From NCBI GenBank assembly GCA_963971305.1, contig OZ020305.1, positions 41,675,717 through 41,739,716 of the forward strand: a DNA stretch of 64,000 nucleotides. The letters are read 5' to 3'. Positions 44,166-59,100 of this stretch are shown here, in pieces. Source of the DNA: Arcuatula senhousia. Lineage: Eukaryota; Mollusca; Bivalvia; Mytilida; Mytilidae. The notes beneath the pieces were generated by a model that worked only from the letters and a program-made list of their open reading frames with translations, was not told the origin of the DNA and searched no databases. The stretch's first letter is position 1; each line of letters begins with the position of its first letter. The translations under genes and the position numbers were made by a program.

Positions 44166-47100
44166 GTAGCGTATAGATGTAATTAGAAAAAAATCATGGC
44201 TGCCCAGGCCCCAGGGTTTGTTTGAGGTTATAACATGTGTTGTCATTGTTCTGTTAAAATCTGGGTTTTAAAATGGTACAATGTAGGTGGGCCTGTGGGG
44301 AAGAAATTTCCGTGACTGTTTTCTCAGCAACTTCTTATAGCAGCCACTTGATATTTGGTATAAAGCATCAGGTTGGGGGTCCCATAATGTTGGTCTGTCA
44401 CTCACCTATTTCATGTTTAACAAAATCCGGCTAATTTTGACTTTGACAGACTTTCCTACTGAGTGTAGTGCAGTAAAGTGATGGGTAAAATAAATGAAAA
44501 AATGGTTACCCATGTTATAATCTACAACAAACCATTGGCAGCCAATTATTGCGATTGTAATATGTGTTTTTGTGTTTCATGGAGCTATTGGAGCCATAGA
44601 ACTTCTAATATTTTGATATTTTTTGTGCACAAAACATATGACATTGTTGGTTTAAAGCCACTGCAACATCAACCTGGGTTTTACTGGAAGTTGAACAATT
44701 TAACAAACAATGATTGACAAAACGTCTCTTTTAATTTTAGTGCCTTTTTACACATCAAACAAATAATGAGTTATTTCCTCATGGTAAAGAGTTATTTCCT
44801 GTTTTCAAGTGTTCAGTATAGTGGCACATGTATGCATGGTCAACATGTAATTGACGTAAAGGGAAATTGAAAAGTATCTAATCTTAGATTTTTTCTTTGG
44901 TCTTGCATAGCCTAAAAAATAACCTTTTCCTGTTTTTTATTAGACTTGAGGGAAATAAGTCAATCATATTTTTCAGTGACAGATTTACATAAGGGACCCT
45001 TATGAATTCTTATGGATTATTGGGAATCATTTAAACATGACATGCCCTCCTTTTGACAAAATTTCTGGCCACAGGTGACAATGATGAAGACTGTGCCTGC
45101 AATATTAGTTTTACCTTCTTACAGTTTATATGTACATGTATCTGTCCTGCCTTGTAAGGTCAGTGTCTGGTATTCGTCTCTTCAAATCCTACTTCTGTTC
45201 TGTAGTGTAGTCTGTAGGTGATTGTAGTTTTGGTAAGCTCCAGGAGCTGATTAACATTGTGTCCATCTAGTGTCTGAGTGCTTTTGTTTACAACCCTGGA
45301 GTCTAGTTTCTCCACGATTCTACAACACTTTCTAAAGAATGTCTAGAGAGGATTAAAAACTTTGGACACATCAATTGCCGGTTGCTTCAGTTCATCCTAG
45401 TTTAATGTTGTGTTTGTCCTCTGCCAAATTTGTTATGGTCGTGTAAGTGTTACTTGTATTGGAATCAAAATGATTTTAACATTTTAATAACAATTTTTTA
45501 GATTGTGAAAAGGGGTTCAAAACAGGTGAACATAAAGAAAAGTTGGTAATTTTAAGAAATTAAAACAACATATTTTAAAAATGTGAAATGAAATTTTGAA
45601 GCCCATAAGCGTAGGAGTTTAACATTACTCCTTACAATAATCTAGGGAATGATAGCTGCTATAGGGACTCGTGTCCCTTATCAATGTACAAAGATCTCAC
45701 ATTGGGGTAAAACACCAAAAGTATTCAAATGAAACAGATGATATGAGAAAACTGAGTTGTCATCAATATATTTATACCTAGATATAGCCACAAGGTGGAA
45801 AAGTATTATGTTATAAATACAGCCATAGTGCCATACATTACTTTCCATTCTGTTTTGTTGCCTGCCTGATTGTCTGTTTCACTGCCGTTATCACCTAAAA
45901 ACCTGAACAGATTTAAAAGATATTTTCACAGCTTTTTGGGTAAATAAAATAAAATAAAACGTCCAAAAAAATTCAAACTACATGTATATATTTATATATG
46001 CATGGTCTATTTATAGCTATCTCTAACGTGTTTACGTTCTCGCTCCATTGGATTCCACAGAAACTGCAGAATGCAAGATTATTCGAATTTTATAATATAT
46101 ATGAATGTCTAGTATATAATCAAACAATGTTACTGTAATTTCAACCCTGAAAATCATCTGACAAACAGATTTTGATTTTTGAGTGCCCTCAGCGAGGATC
46201 GAACTCACAACATTTGGGACATCTACGGCGTATGCGCCTAGCTAACAGAACAGAGGTTGTAACCACTACACCATCCTAGGCTCCTCAAAAAGAAGAGCTT
46301 TCGTTTGGGTAGTGTTACTTTTCCCTGCGAAGTACAATTACAACTTATTCTGCTAACACAATGTATGAAGCGTCACAAGGTTTTTAATTACAGAGCTATA
46401 TGTGACGCTTCATACATTGTGTTAGCAGAATAAGTTGTAATTGTACTTCGCAGGGAAAAGTAACACTACCCAAACGAAAGCTCTTCTTTTTGAGGAGCCT
46501 AGGATGGTGTAGTGGTTACAACCTCTGTTCTGTTAGCTAGGCGCATACGCCGTAGATGTCCCAAATGTTGTGAGTTCGATCCTCGCTGAGGGCACTCAAA
46601 AATCAAAATCTGTTTGTCAGATGATTTTCAGGGTTGAAATTACAGTAACATTGTTTGATTATATACTAGACATTCATATATATTTATATATGATATAAGT
46701 CCACTATTTTTTTTTGTGTATCAATTGTGGATTTGTAACAAATGTATCTACATCTATATACTGTGTATTACAATATAGATTATCATGGCCTATTTTTTCA
46801 AGTTAATTTTAGAACATCACATATTCTACTTTGTTCATGAGTAGACACAATAGTTACAATAGCTACATTGTGTGTTTGATAAAAAAGGTACATGTATGTT
46901 GTGACATGATTTTGATTTAAAACCTCTTCTCCATGACATGCTAGAAAATTGTGAATGTACAATGTAGATTATATATAGATAAAATGTATGTTCAAAACCA
47001 TAATGTACATTTTGGACATTTTAGGGAGATGATAATAATTATCTACAGAAGAAAACTTACTACAGATAAACAAAAAGACTTAACATTACCTCCAAAATTA

Positions 47101-50100
47101 TTTGTACATTCTGTTACAATTTAGGTATATAAGGTTCAAATGTAAGGTTGTAATGTACTGTAATTTCAAAAGAATAACATGATATCTTTCATGTAGATAA
47201 CAGTGTTCTCACGGACACCAGGCCGTTTTTAATAGGATCCTGGCAATTATGTGATGCTAGCTTACGTCATCTGTAATACATTATATAATAAATGTGATGC
47301 TATGATTTTAAAGATAAGATGCATGCTATTTTAATAATCTAAGAAATGCAATGATGCTTTGATAAATTTCTGGGGAAACACTGGATTAGAAATTTTTAAT
47401 CTACATGTATTGTTTTATTTTCTGTTTTCCATAGTTGTTTGAACCAACCAGGTGGTTTGTGTTTGGGTTGCGTAATCGTAGACCATACTTGGACTACTAT
47501 GAAAAAGAGCAGCATGTTTTCACAGCTCAACCAATCAACCATTTTGACCTTTTCACCTGTACAAAGGTCACATATACATTGGGAAGGAACAACAGGAACT
47601 GGACATTCTGTTTGTTCCTTCAAGACAGGATATTGGAGCTGACAGCAGAGTCAAGGTATACATATACAATGTGTTACAAATGCAAGGTCTAGGTTCACTT
47701 TGCCCCTATATGTTATTATACATTTAAATCCTGCAGAGTTACACACACACAAAAAATCATCACCGCTTTCCTGGAATATAATATGTCACTATCTTTTAAT
47801 ATTTTGAATGTACTTGTAGGCCTGTATTTCACATACTTCCTGTCTAACTTTTGAGCTATTTAACTTGTTGACATACATCTTCCATGCATGACATTAATAA
47901 TTAAGGGCAAATAACAAACTCAAATGGTTAAGATGCAAATTGTTTTTAGTGGCAGTAGCGCATATGAAAACAATTAAAATTGTTAATTTTTAAAATCTTC
48001 CATATACTTTATACAGCAGATTTAAACAAGGTTTTATTCTTTTTTTTTCAGAGAAGTTATGTTGAGCTGGTGCAGAACTTTAGAACATACATTACAACAC
48101 TTTGGTATACTTGTAAGTATAGTGACAATATAGAATATAAGTCAGGGGAAGGATGATACCATAAAGCAGGTAATGTTGCAAGATCCTTTGAAATGAAAGC
48201 ATGTTGAATTTTGAATCATTTTATTCAACATGAAACTTAAACAGAAAAAAAAATAATGAATTTTGATTTATAACATGACGTATGAAATACCCCTCTTTTG
48301 AAAGAAAGTTATGAAATATAGCACACACCAAAATAAGCTGCAGTTGTTGTAATGGTACATGTATGATATACTGACTAGAATAAAAGTATGTCTTACAGCA
48401 CCTTATTGCATCTATTTGAATTGTTTTGAAAATACACACAATTTCAAAGAGGTTGAAAGCTAGTGATGGATATATATAAATGAATATTATTAAGAGTATT
48501 TTCTATTATGAAGTGCAATGATGGGGCTTCCATTTATTATGCACATGTATGTGTTAGGTCAAATACTCTACAGGTATTATAGACATTAGGAAAAATTCAA
48601 TTTAACAGTAAAACAGTTCTTAAAATGCAATAAATAGCTTAATTACACACATTACATTGTATCATGTACACAGTTTTGTTGTAACACTAAAAGAATACTT
48701 TTGTTTTTTATAGAAAAATGTTCCATCAGAACATATATACAGTGATTATCCAGTAAAATATAAACCTAAAAAAACTTTTGATCCTGAATTTGATGTACCT
48801 CCTCCAGCAGAACCTGCCCCACCCATTCCTAGACAAAATGGACTTGACCGATCTTCCTCTGTCACAACAACTGAACCAGCTCCCCTTGTTCCAAGACAAA
48901 ATGGAATTAACCGAACATCCATGGTTTCAACAGAAGCATCCAGTCAACCAGGCCTAGGTGAATAATTATGTGTGTTCTGCTCTTTTATGGTAGTAATTGA
49001 AATAAAACTAACATTAAGATCTCTGTCACATGCTTTGTAAAGGAATAATTATTTACATTACATGTACATTTAAGCTGTTACGGAATTTATCACACATTTA
49101 GCATTTATATGCATAAATCTGCTGGATGAAAAAGCCAGAAGTCCCCAAACCAAAGTTGACCAGCAACCAACTTGAATCACTATCCAATCAGGGCCTTACA
49201 TGCATGTCTGACATCAATAGCACCGCACATTAAACAAACATGATATGATGTTCATGTTATGTTCAGATATATTGCAAAATCTAAAAAAGGGTTATTCAGA
49301 ATGAAAAAAACAAAACTTAAACATTATAATTGTTTTAAAATTCTATTTACCTCTTAAAAATTAAATAAATTAAGAGCATTTTAAGGTCTTGTGAGGAAAT
49401 GATGTGAGAAAGACATTTTGACTCAGAGTTTTCAGAATTAGGTCCTATCTAATTCCTCAACTGATATTATGGTCTTGGCTAATGCCTGAACCTCAAATGG
49501 GATTCTCAGAATTATATGAGACCTTATATGGATAACTCTGTGTAATAATATAGATGTATCAATGTAGACCAGTCTATTTATAACTACATTGTACTCTTCA
49601 AAGCTTGTCTTTGAAAGATTAGTGGGTTTTATGGACCTCCAGCTCAAGTTTGCAGAACATACAGATTTTGATGTCTGTCCAATATTCTGTATCACCTTTA
49701 TCTTTATGGTTAACTTTGAATTTTAACTGATTCTTTGAAACATTATAAGTCTGCACGATCGGATATCAGCCACTTGAATATATCAGCAAATGGGATAGAA
49801 TTCAAAAGACCAAACTGTATTCATAGAATACTACACACGAAGTATTGTACACTAATTTATAAATCATTACAAGTACTATAAATCATTACAAGTACAATAT
49901 ATTTCAGCCAAAAAAATATACATGTAGTTCCAACTAATTATGCCGCTGTGACATCTTGTCAATATGGTCAGGGAGTCTTAAAGTTTTACCCATGTCCATC
50001 TGTCTGTTGGGTAACCCATAATGAGATTTTCATCAAGCTTTTATAAGAAACCATAAATGAGAATGACTTGAAATATTATAGGATGGTTATTAGGAACAAT

Positions 50101-53100
50101 GTGTCCTATGCAATTGTTATGGATGTGTGGGATCTTAGTGTCTAATGGACACATTTTTCCATTTTATTTTTTATCTTACAGATGTTTTACTACCTGAAAA
50201 GCCAGAATCTGAACACAGTGAGCCAGACACATCAGAAGATGATTTTGTCAATGAAGACTTCTTCAAACAAAAGAAACTGGAAGCTGTAAAGTTAAGTAAT
50301 ACATTGAAACTAAATGCAACAGGAAATATGATAGACGGATGTGACTTAAAGGCTAGAATGAGTGCAACACTGCCAAATAGATCGTTTGGTGTTCCGGCAG
50401 AAAATGGATCAGAAAATCCACCTTTACCAATTAGACTGCATAGAATGAAATCAGAAAAAAGAGAACCAGAGGAATACTTATACAGTCAAGTAGACAAGTC
50501 TAAAAATCAGAGCAATTCAGACACTAGAGACGATTCTTTGATAAATGGGACAGACCAAACCGAAGACGTTTATGAAGCTGCATTTGAAATACGGAACAAA
50601 GATGATCTGACAGAAAAAACAGAGGACAGAAATACTTTAGTTCCACAAACTGATGTTGATGTTGAAGTTGACAGTGATGATGTTTATGAAGCTGCATTCC
50701 CTGTTTCTAAGGAGACAACAACATCACTTAGTGAGACAAACAATGACAATGTTAAAGGACTAGATACGATATGTTCTGAAAAGAGGAAAAGTGGAGCTGA
50801 ACAAGAAGAAAATTTGTACTCAGATTTCAACACCATAATTCCAACATCAACAACAGATACTTCAACTTCAGAATTGGATGTTGTGAATAATAATATTACT
50901 CAAGAAAATCTGTATGCAAATTTTGATAAAGGTAAAAGAGAGCTATCAAAAGATGCTTCTGATGTTGCTGATACAAAATCAAACAACAGAGATCCAATTT
51001 ATGACAATACAAATGGTGTTTCCATAGCAACAAGTGTAGATGCTCATGAATCTTTGCCTTTACATGATGTTAAAAGTAGTCCATCGAAACCTCCCCGAAG
51101 ATCCTCAAAGAACATGTCCAAAAAACAATATGTGAATATTATACCTATAAATTCTGAACTTTCTACAAAATCTACGCAAGAAACCGATCCTATTCCTCTA
51201 CCAGTTACAACAAAACCTATTAAGGAAAATATTTATGATTTTGGAAAATGTACTGAACCAGTGAAGGCTAAAGTGAGCTCTAATGCAATAAATGATTATT
51301 CAAATTTTGAATCTATGAGGTCAGAGGCAAAAATTAGTGGTAAAAGTTCTAGGTACGATCTGCCACCTCCTTTAGATATGAAATCAGCCATTAGCAGTTC
51401 ACCCTCTTCATCTCCTGAAACACCCAGAAGGTTAATTGATCCTAAAAAGCTGCTAATGAAAAATGGTGTAAAAGATGATCTTGTAGATACATCTTCATCC
51501 CCAGTTACTCCTACAAATGATCCAAGTTTAAACTTTCCTCCTGTGTATAAATCTATAATAGATGTAACATGTCAACGACAGTCTACACCCTCACCAAAAC
51601 CTCGCCATTCTAGACCAAATTCTCATTCACCAAAGTTACGTGATCAAGATCATGTAATGCATAGATCTAAAGTGAAATCCAGTGAAAACAATTCACCTGT
51701 TCGACCTCGTTTACAAAGAAGTGAAAAAACTCGACCACATTCCATCGTTGTAGCACAGCCTGCAGAAATCACTTCTGAAAAACCAAAAAGGAAAGAATCT
51801 CTTTATTCCCCAGTCTTAAACAAAAAATGGTTTGGAACACAACAAATGCCAGGAACAGAATCCCTGACAACTAAAACAGAAGTAAAAAGTTCTGATGTTT
51901 TATTGCAAGACCCGTTAAGTGCAAGCTCAAAAATCTCAGTGAATACTGCTGTCAAAGGACTGCCTATTACTAACATGGAATTTCCTGTTAGTGATATGAC
52001 CTCAGATACAACATATGAAGTGCCAAAAAGACCTCGCCCTGTCAGTCAACACGAACCACAACCCACCTTTATAAGTAATGACATTGATATGAGAGCAAGT
52101 GTGGGTAGTTCGTCCCCAAGTCATGATGGATTCCAATTCATTGTTCCCTCTAGACAAGATTCACTGCCCGATGAGGAAGAGGAGGGGTCACATGAGTATG
52201 AAGATGCAACAGGGCGGCATGGTGAGCCACCAATACCTCCTCGGAGGAAATCAAACATCTTAGGTGCAAGGAGTCAGAGTGTATATGTCCCGTGCAACAT
52301 TAATCAGGACCCTGCAAATAGAGGTAAGGTTATGAAAAGTTAGACTTTTTAACGCTTATATATTTTTAAAAATACAACCATATTTTCATGCATAAAAAAC
52401 AAATAAATATATATTTTTTCAAAAAAATTATCTTATAATTTTTCCTTTTATTATACCATTGATCATACCACAAAAGTCAATACATGTAAACTGTACAAAG
52501 ATGTTAACCACAAATGTTAAATTTAACCACAAACCAACAGATCTAGCATACATGTATTTAACTTTCAATCAAAGTACTTTCATAATTCAAAGAAATCTTG
52601 TATATTGCATAATAATTTAGATTGAGGAAAATGTAATTTTTTTTATCTCATAATATAATAAGTGCACTGTTGTCCTTGCAAAACGGAAACAGTACACAAA
52701 AGAAAACATGACTAAGTACTTAAGACTTAAGTTTATTGAAGTACTTTTAATTTCCTTATAAAACAAACACAATTTTATTTTCAGTCGAATAGCTACATGT
52801 AATCTTATTTTATTTATATCACGACTAAATACTTTTATTGACATCCATATACAGAACTTTGCTAACATACATGTATGTACATGAATAGTCATGTTAAATT
52901 TAGTTCATGAACAACATTAACATGTACCACAGGGGTTGGGAAGGTAGGGGGCCATGGGCCATATGCCCCTTGACGATAAAAATGGCCCCTTCCAAATTTA
53001 AAATTTTATATAGATTGTTAAAGAATTGCCCCTTCAAATTTTGAATTACAATGAAAAAAGTGGTAAATGGCCCCTTTGTAAAAAATGCTTCCCAATCCCT

Positions 53101-56100
53101 GGTACCATACTATAAACACAGAAGATAAATAATTAAAACTCCTCTTCATTATTGAATACACTTTTTTATCTGTAAATAAAATGGACTATACAGGACTGAA
53201 ACAGAGTTACAGCCAAAATTTCCGGACCTTGGTGTTATTTTCCGGTGGACCTTGGAGTTTTCCGGTAAAAAATTGGAGTTTTTCTCGGATCTTCCGCAAT
53301 TTTTCCGAGGTAAATCCCGGAAAAAAATTGTCAGTTTCCCGGACCTCCGACGTCCACAATTCCTGGCTGTAACTCGGTTTCAGTCCTGTAAGTGGTCACA
53401 TTTATTTATATCTTGTTTTGTTTGTAGAGAATTGAGTAAATTTGTCTCAAAACTGTATGCAATTTAAATATTTATCAACTATTATAGATTTAAACCAAAT
53501 TATTTGGTTGATTGGGTAATTTTTATGCCTCCCCTACAAAAATATAGGGACATTTAGTAGTCGGATACATTTGTCCATCTGTTCTGTTCGTCTGTCCGTT
53601 TGTCCATGCGTCCCATATCCTCATATTTCCAAATATCCAGTTACTGACAAGTGCCACATGAATCATATTGGTAGGTGCACCTATTGATGCTAAGCACAAT
53701 GCATGCTTCGGATGCTGGATGTGACCTATATTTTCCACATGGATGACCTCTTACAGAATAATGGTTAAAATCCATTCCTGCTTACTGACATGTGCACGCA
53801 TCAACTATATTGGTATGGTAGGTTCACCTAGTAATGCCTAGCACAATGCATGCTTAGGATGCTGGCTGTGACTTACATTTTCCGCATGAATGACTTTTTA
53901 CAGAAGAATGGTTAAAGTCCATTCCTGATTACTGACAAGTGCCAAATGAACCATATTGGTATGGTAGGTGCACCTAGTGATGCTTAGCACAATGCATGCT
54001 TCAAATGCTGGTTGTGGCCTATATTTTCTACATGGATGACCGCTTATAGAAGAATGATTAAGGTTTATTCCTGCTTATAGGCAAGTATCACTTCAACCAA
54101 AGCAATATGGTAGGTGCATCTAGGGATGATTAGCAAAGCATATTATTCAGATGCTGGCCTCTTATGTATGAAAGAGCACTTAAAGTTCAAGTCAATTCCT
54201 GCTTAGTGACAATAATGAGTATCAAGGTGAGCTTTGTAATTGATAGATAACTTAGCTGTTTGATAAATATAGAGGTGGGGCACCGTGTCTGTTTGACACA
54301 TTTTCTTGTTTATGATAAATGAATACAAAGTAAGAAGTGATAGCATGCAATTCATTGTATTTAACCCAACATTTCTTATAGTAATTGTCAGGCAAACATC
54401 GTTACGAGAACGCCAGAGGATTACTTCGGCACCTGGCACTGTGACTGTACAACCCCTAAAGCAATCTGAGATAGACATTCTACAAGAGGAACAGAGATCA
54501 CATGGTATTATTATTAAAATATCACCAGCAGCTTGCCAGAAAGTAGCCTTAGTGGATGGCTTTAATGGAGTTTGGTAAGTCAATAGTGCATGTTCCATAA
54601 AGATTTATCACCAGACATTGATGACATCATAAGTCCAAAGTTAAGACCTAATATAGTTAAATGTATCTGCGGTAAATATTGATATTTTTAGTTTTGGGGT
54701 TATTTTGACTTAATTCTTAATCACAGAAATATTTCTATTGCAAATGGTTTACTTTTCTGACCAACCAACAAAAAGTATAGCAAAGAGTGTTCAGGTCCAT
54801 TCCTCCTTAATCCTATTGGTTGAAGTGACTTTCCCATGTTGTGAGGTGGGCATCATATTTTGGACCTACATTTTCTTGTTTAAGTACAAAATAAAAATGA
54901 TTAGACTTAAATTAAATTAATCTCTGATTGACACATCAGCTTTAGAAAACCATGAAAATATCACACGGCAGAGATAGTTACAATTATGTTTTGTTGAACA
55001 ATATTTTTAATTATGATATTTTGAATAAGAGGAACTTGCAAAAGCTATAATTTTGTATTTGTGGGAATGTTTATCATACCCCATGTACCCAGTATATGCA
55101 TTATAATATACTAGTATATTAATGCTCAATACATATATCTTGCAAAAAATTCCTGATAGACTCACATTACATATAAAGTTCGTGTTAAATTATGAATTTT
55201 ACCAAATGTGATAACCTCTAGATTCCATTTGTTTAAATATTACTTCTACAGGATTGTTGGATGGGATTTTAAACATTACCCAAGACTCTCAGAGAGCATA
55301 CACATTGGAGATGAGGTCACAAAAATCAACGACATAAGAGTTACCAGTGCTCACATGGCAAAGAAACTAGTCAAGTCCTGTGTCACTGAACAAGTGGATC
55401 TGGTGATAAAACGTCTTCCCTATGCCCAAGTGATGGCCATACGAAGAAGGCAGAATGGAGAGAGGTTAGGAATTCAAAGGCTAGCAGGAACTGCAGAGGT
55501 AATAAAAGTTATTTGCATAAATCTTTTACATCCTAGCAATGTTTTTTTGGGGGGGCAAGGTATATAAGAAGCACCATTTCTATCCATCTTATAATCTACG
55601 ATATCTGTCATATTTTTGAGCCCTAAAACTTAAAAGTCTTTGCCTTAATCTTATTATACCACATCATTTTTTTAGGGAGTGCATAAAGGAATCACCATTT
55701 CAATCCAGCCTCTATCTGCTGATCATGGTTTATTTTCTGATGTAGACCCTACAATTCTCTCTGCTGAGGGGGGGGGGGGGGCTGGGGTGGCTGAGTGGTC
55801 TAAGGCCCTGGTTTAAATACCACACTAATGATCACTAGCTGTTCACTTCTCAGGTGGTGTTTGAGTCCTGTTTTTAATTTACACAAAAAAATGAAAACCC
55901 CACCTCACCTGAATGTGATTAGGTTTGTCTGTTACCTGCCCATAGTCAGTGGTTTCCTCCAGGTACTCCAGTTTCCTCCACCATTAAAACTGACCGCCCT
56001 ATATGACCATCAGCAGGCCTGTCAAGTCTCACGCAATTGCCGTGAGACTCGCACATTTTTGGACCAAATCGGCAGCATTTTCCTTTGATCTTTAGTTTGC

Positions 56101-59100
56101 CGCCTTTGATCTTTGTTGTTTTTTACCAGATCTCACGCATTTTTATTTTGAAAACTTGACAGTTCTGCACCAGGTGCATCAAAAACAGATCTGCTTTTAT
56201 TGCTTTAGAATGATTTATCTTTTTGTTCTCTTACAGATAACTTATATGTGGACATGTGGACACTATGAGTCTATTCTTGTTTGGTTTTTTGTTTTTTAGA
56301 TAATTTATGTGGACCCTATGGGTCTATCTGCCGAGCATGGTTTATGTCTTTGTTCTCTTACAGATAACTTTTGTGGACCCTATGGGTCTATTTGCTGAGC
56401 ATGGTTAATCTTTTTGTTTTCATACAGATAACTTATGTGGACCCTATAGGTCTATCTGCTGAACATGTTTTTTTGTGTGTTTTTTTTTTAGATAATTTAT
56501 GTGGACCCTTTGGGTCTATTTGTGGAGCATGATTTATTTTTTTGTTTTCTTACAGATAAATTATGTGGACCCTATGGGTCTATCTGCTTAACATGTTTTT
56601 TTTTGGTTTTTTAGCTCACCTGACCCGAAGGGTCATGTGAGCTATTGTCATCGTTAAGCGTCCGTCGTCCGTCCGTCTGTCCGTCCGTCGTCCGTCCGTT
56701 AACTTTTCTTCAAAGATCTTCTTCTCTGAAACCACTGAAGGGATTGCATTGATACTTGGTATACATGATCTTTAGGATGTCCTCTACCAAGTTTGTGAAT
56801 TATATACATGTCACCCAACCAACATGGCCGCCGTTGCTAAAAATAGAACAGGGGGGTCAGACTATTGTTTTTGGCTTATAACTCAAAAAGTATAAGAGAT
56901 AGAGAAAATCTGAAGCAACTTTCCTTGTTCGGCATCAAAAGCTCTACAAATCTCTCCATTGAGTCGAAGTTGTGAAACGATTCTTTATAGGAGTTATTGC
57001 CCTTTAATCATCAAAATTGACCATTTTTGCAGTTTTTGGACTCTATCTTGAAAACCGTTAGAGCTAGTGGAAAAGTTAGCATTGCAGAATTGTTAAGCTC
57101 ATTGAGATCTACAAAAATGATTTCAGGGTCTAAATTGTCAGATCAGCCGTTTAAGAGTTATTCCCCTTTAACTGTTTTTTCCATTAATTTTAACTGATTT
57201 TCAAAAATCTTCTTCTCTGAAACCACTGAAGGGATTGCATTGATACTTGGTATACTTGATCTTTAGGATGTCCTCTACCAAGTTTGTGAATTATATACAT
57301 GTTGACCATCCAACATGGCCACCGTTGCTAAAAATAGAACACGGGGGTCAGACCATTGTTTTTGGCTTACAACTCGAAAAGTACAAGAGATAGAGAAAAT
57401 CCGAAGCAACTTTCCTTGTTCAGCATCAACAGCTCTACAAATCTCTCCATTGAGTCGAAGTTGTGAAACGGCTCCTTATAGGAGTTATTGCCCTTTAATC
57501 ATCAAAATTGACCATTTTTGCAGTTTTTGGACTATATATTGAAAACCGTTAGAGCTATCTGAGGAAAAGTTAGCATTGCAGAATTGTTAAGCTCATTGAG
57601 TTCTACAAAAATGATTCAGGGTCTAAATTGTCAGATCAGCCGTTTAAGAGTTATTCCCCTTTAACTGTTTTTAGCTCACCTGACCCAAAGGGTCATGTGA
57701 GCTATTGTCATCGTTAAGCGTCCGTCGTCCGTCCGTCGTCTGTCGTCCGTCGTCCGTCGTCTGTCGTCCGTCGTCCGTCGTCCGTCCGTTAACTTTTCTT
57801 CAAAGATCTTCTTCTCTGAAACCACTGAAGGGATTGCATTGATACTTGGTATACATGATCTTTAGGATGTCCTCTACCAAGTTTGTGAATTATATACATG
57901 TCGACCAACCAAGATGGCCGCCGTTGCTAAAAATAGAACAGGGGGGTCAGACCATTGTTTTTGGCTTATAACTCAAAAAGTATAAGAGATAGAGAAAATC
58001 TGAAACAACCGTCCTCGTTCAGCATCAAAAGCTCTACGAATCTCTCCATTGAGTCAAAGTTGTGAAACGACTCCTTATAGGAGTTAGTGCCCTTTAATCA
58101 TCAAATTTGACCATTTTTTCAGTTTTTGGACAATATCTTGAAAACCGTTAGAGCTAGAGGAAAAGTTAGCATTGCAGAATTGTTGAGCTCATTGAGATCT
58201 ACAAAAATGATTTCAGGGTCTAAATTGTCAGATCAGCCGTTTAAGAGTTATTCCCCTTTAACTGTTTTTTCCATTAATTTACACTGATTTTCAAAAATCT
58301 TCTTCTCTAAAACTACTGAAGGGATTGCAATGATACTTGGTATACATGATCTTTAGGATGTCCTCTACCAAGTTTGTGAATTGTATACATGTCGACCAAT
58401 CAACATGGCCACTGTTGCTAAAAATAGAACAGGGGGGTCAGACCATTGTTTTTGGCTTATAACTTAAAAAGTATAAGAGATAGAGAAAATCCGAAGCAAC
58501 CCTCCTTGTTCAGCATCAAAAGCTCTACGAATCTCTCCATTGAGTCGAAGTTGTGAAACGACTCCTTTTAGGAGTTATTTCCCTTTAATCATCAAATTTG
58601 ATCATTTTTGCAGTTTTTGGACAATATCTTGAAAACCGTTAGAGCTAGAGGAAAAGTTAGCATTGCAGAATTGTTAAGCTCATTGAGATCTACAAAAATG
58701 ATTTCAGGGTCTAAATTGTCAGATCAGCTGTTTAAGAGTTATTCCCGTTTAACTGTTTTTCCATTAATTTACACTGATTTTCAAAAATCTTCTTCTCTAA
58801 AACTACTGATGGGATTGCATTGATACTTTGTATACATGATCTTTAGGATGTCCTCTACCAAGTTTGTGAATAATGTACATGTCGACCAACTAACATGGCC
58901 GCCGTTGCTAAAAATAGAATAGGGGGGTCAGACCATTGTTTTTGGCTTATAACTCAAAAAGTATAAAAGATAGAGAAAATCCGACCAACCCTCCTTGTTC
59001 AGCATCAAAAGCTCTACGAATGTCTCCATTGAGTCGAAGTTGTCAAACAACTCCTTGTAGGAGTTATTGCCCTTTAATCATCAAATTTGACCATTTTTGC

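Larger units (their letters stand above)
46095..46683. repeat. Perfect palindrome, two 283-bp arms with a 23-bp spacer
   Basis: 46095-46377 and 46401-46683 read as exact reverse complements with equal length. I found no mismatch or indel along the arms, and interior landmarks mirror to the base. The spacer is 46378-46400. Each arm holds one tRNA-like segment pointing outward from the centre. It could be a very recent inverted duplication, a fold-back element, or an assembly/library artefact. Confidence 0.9.

Noticed and set aside
46492..46597. A functional tRNA gene
   Set aside because: Box A and B are present but too far apart for a normal tRNA and the acceptor arms do not pair.
50145..50181. 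ATG at 50145 as start of a 732-codon gene
   Set aside because: The first codons lie in a repeat tail and polypyrimidine tract; a clear acceptor ends at 50181 and the phase joins exon d.
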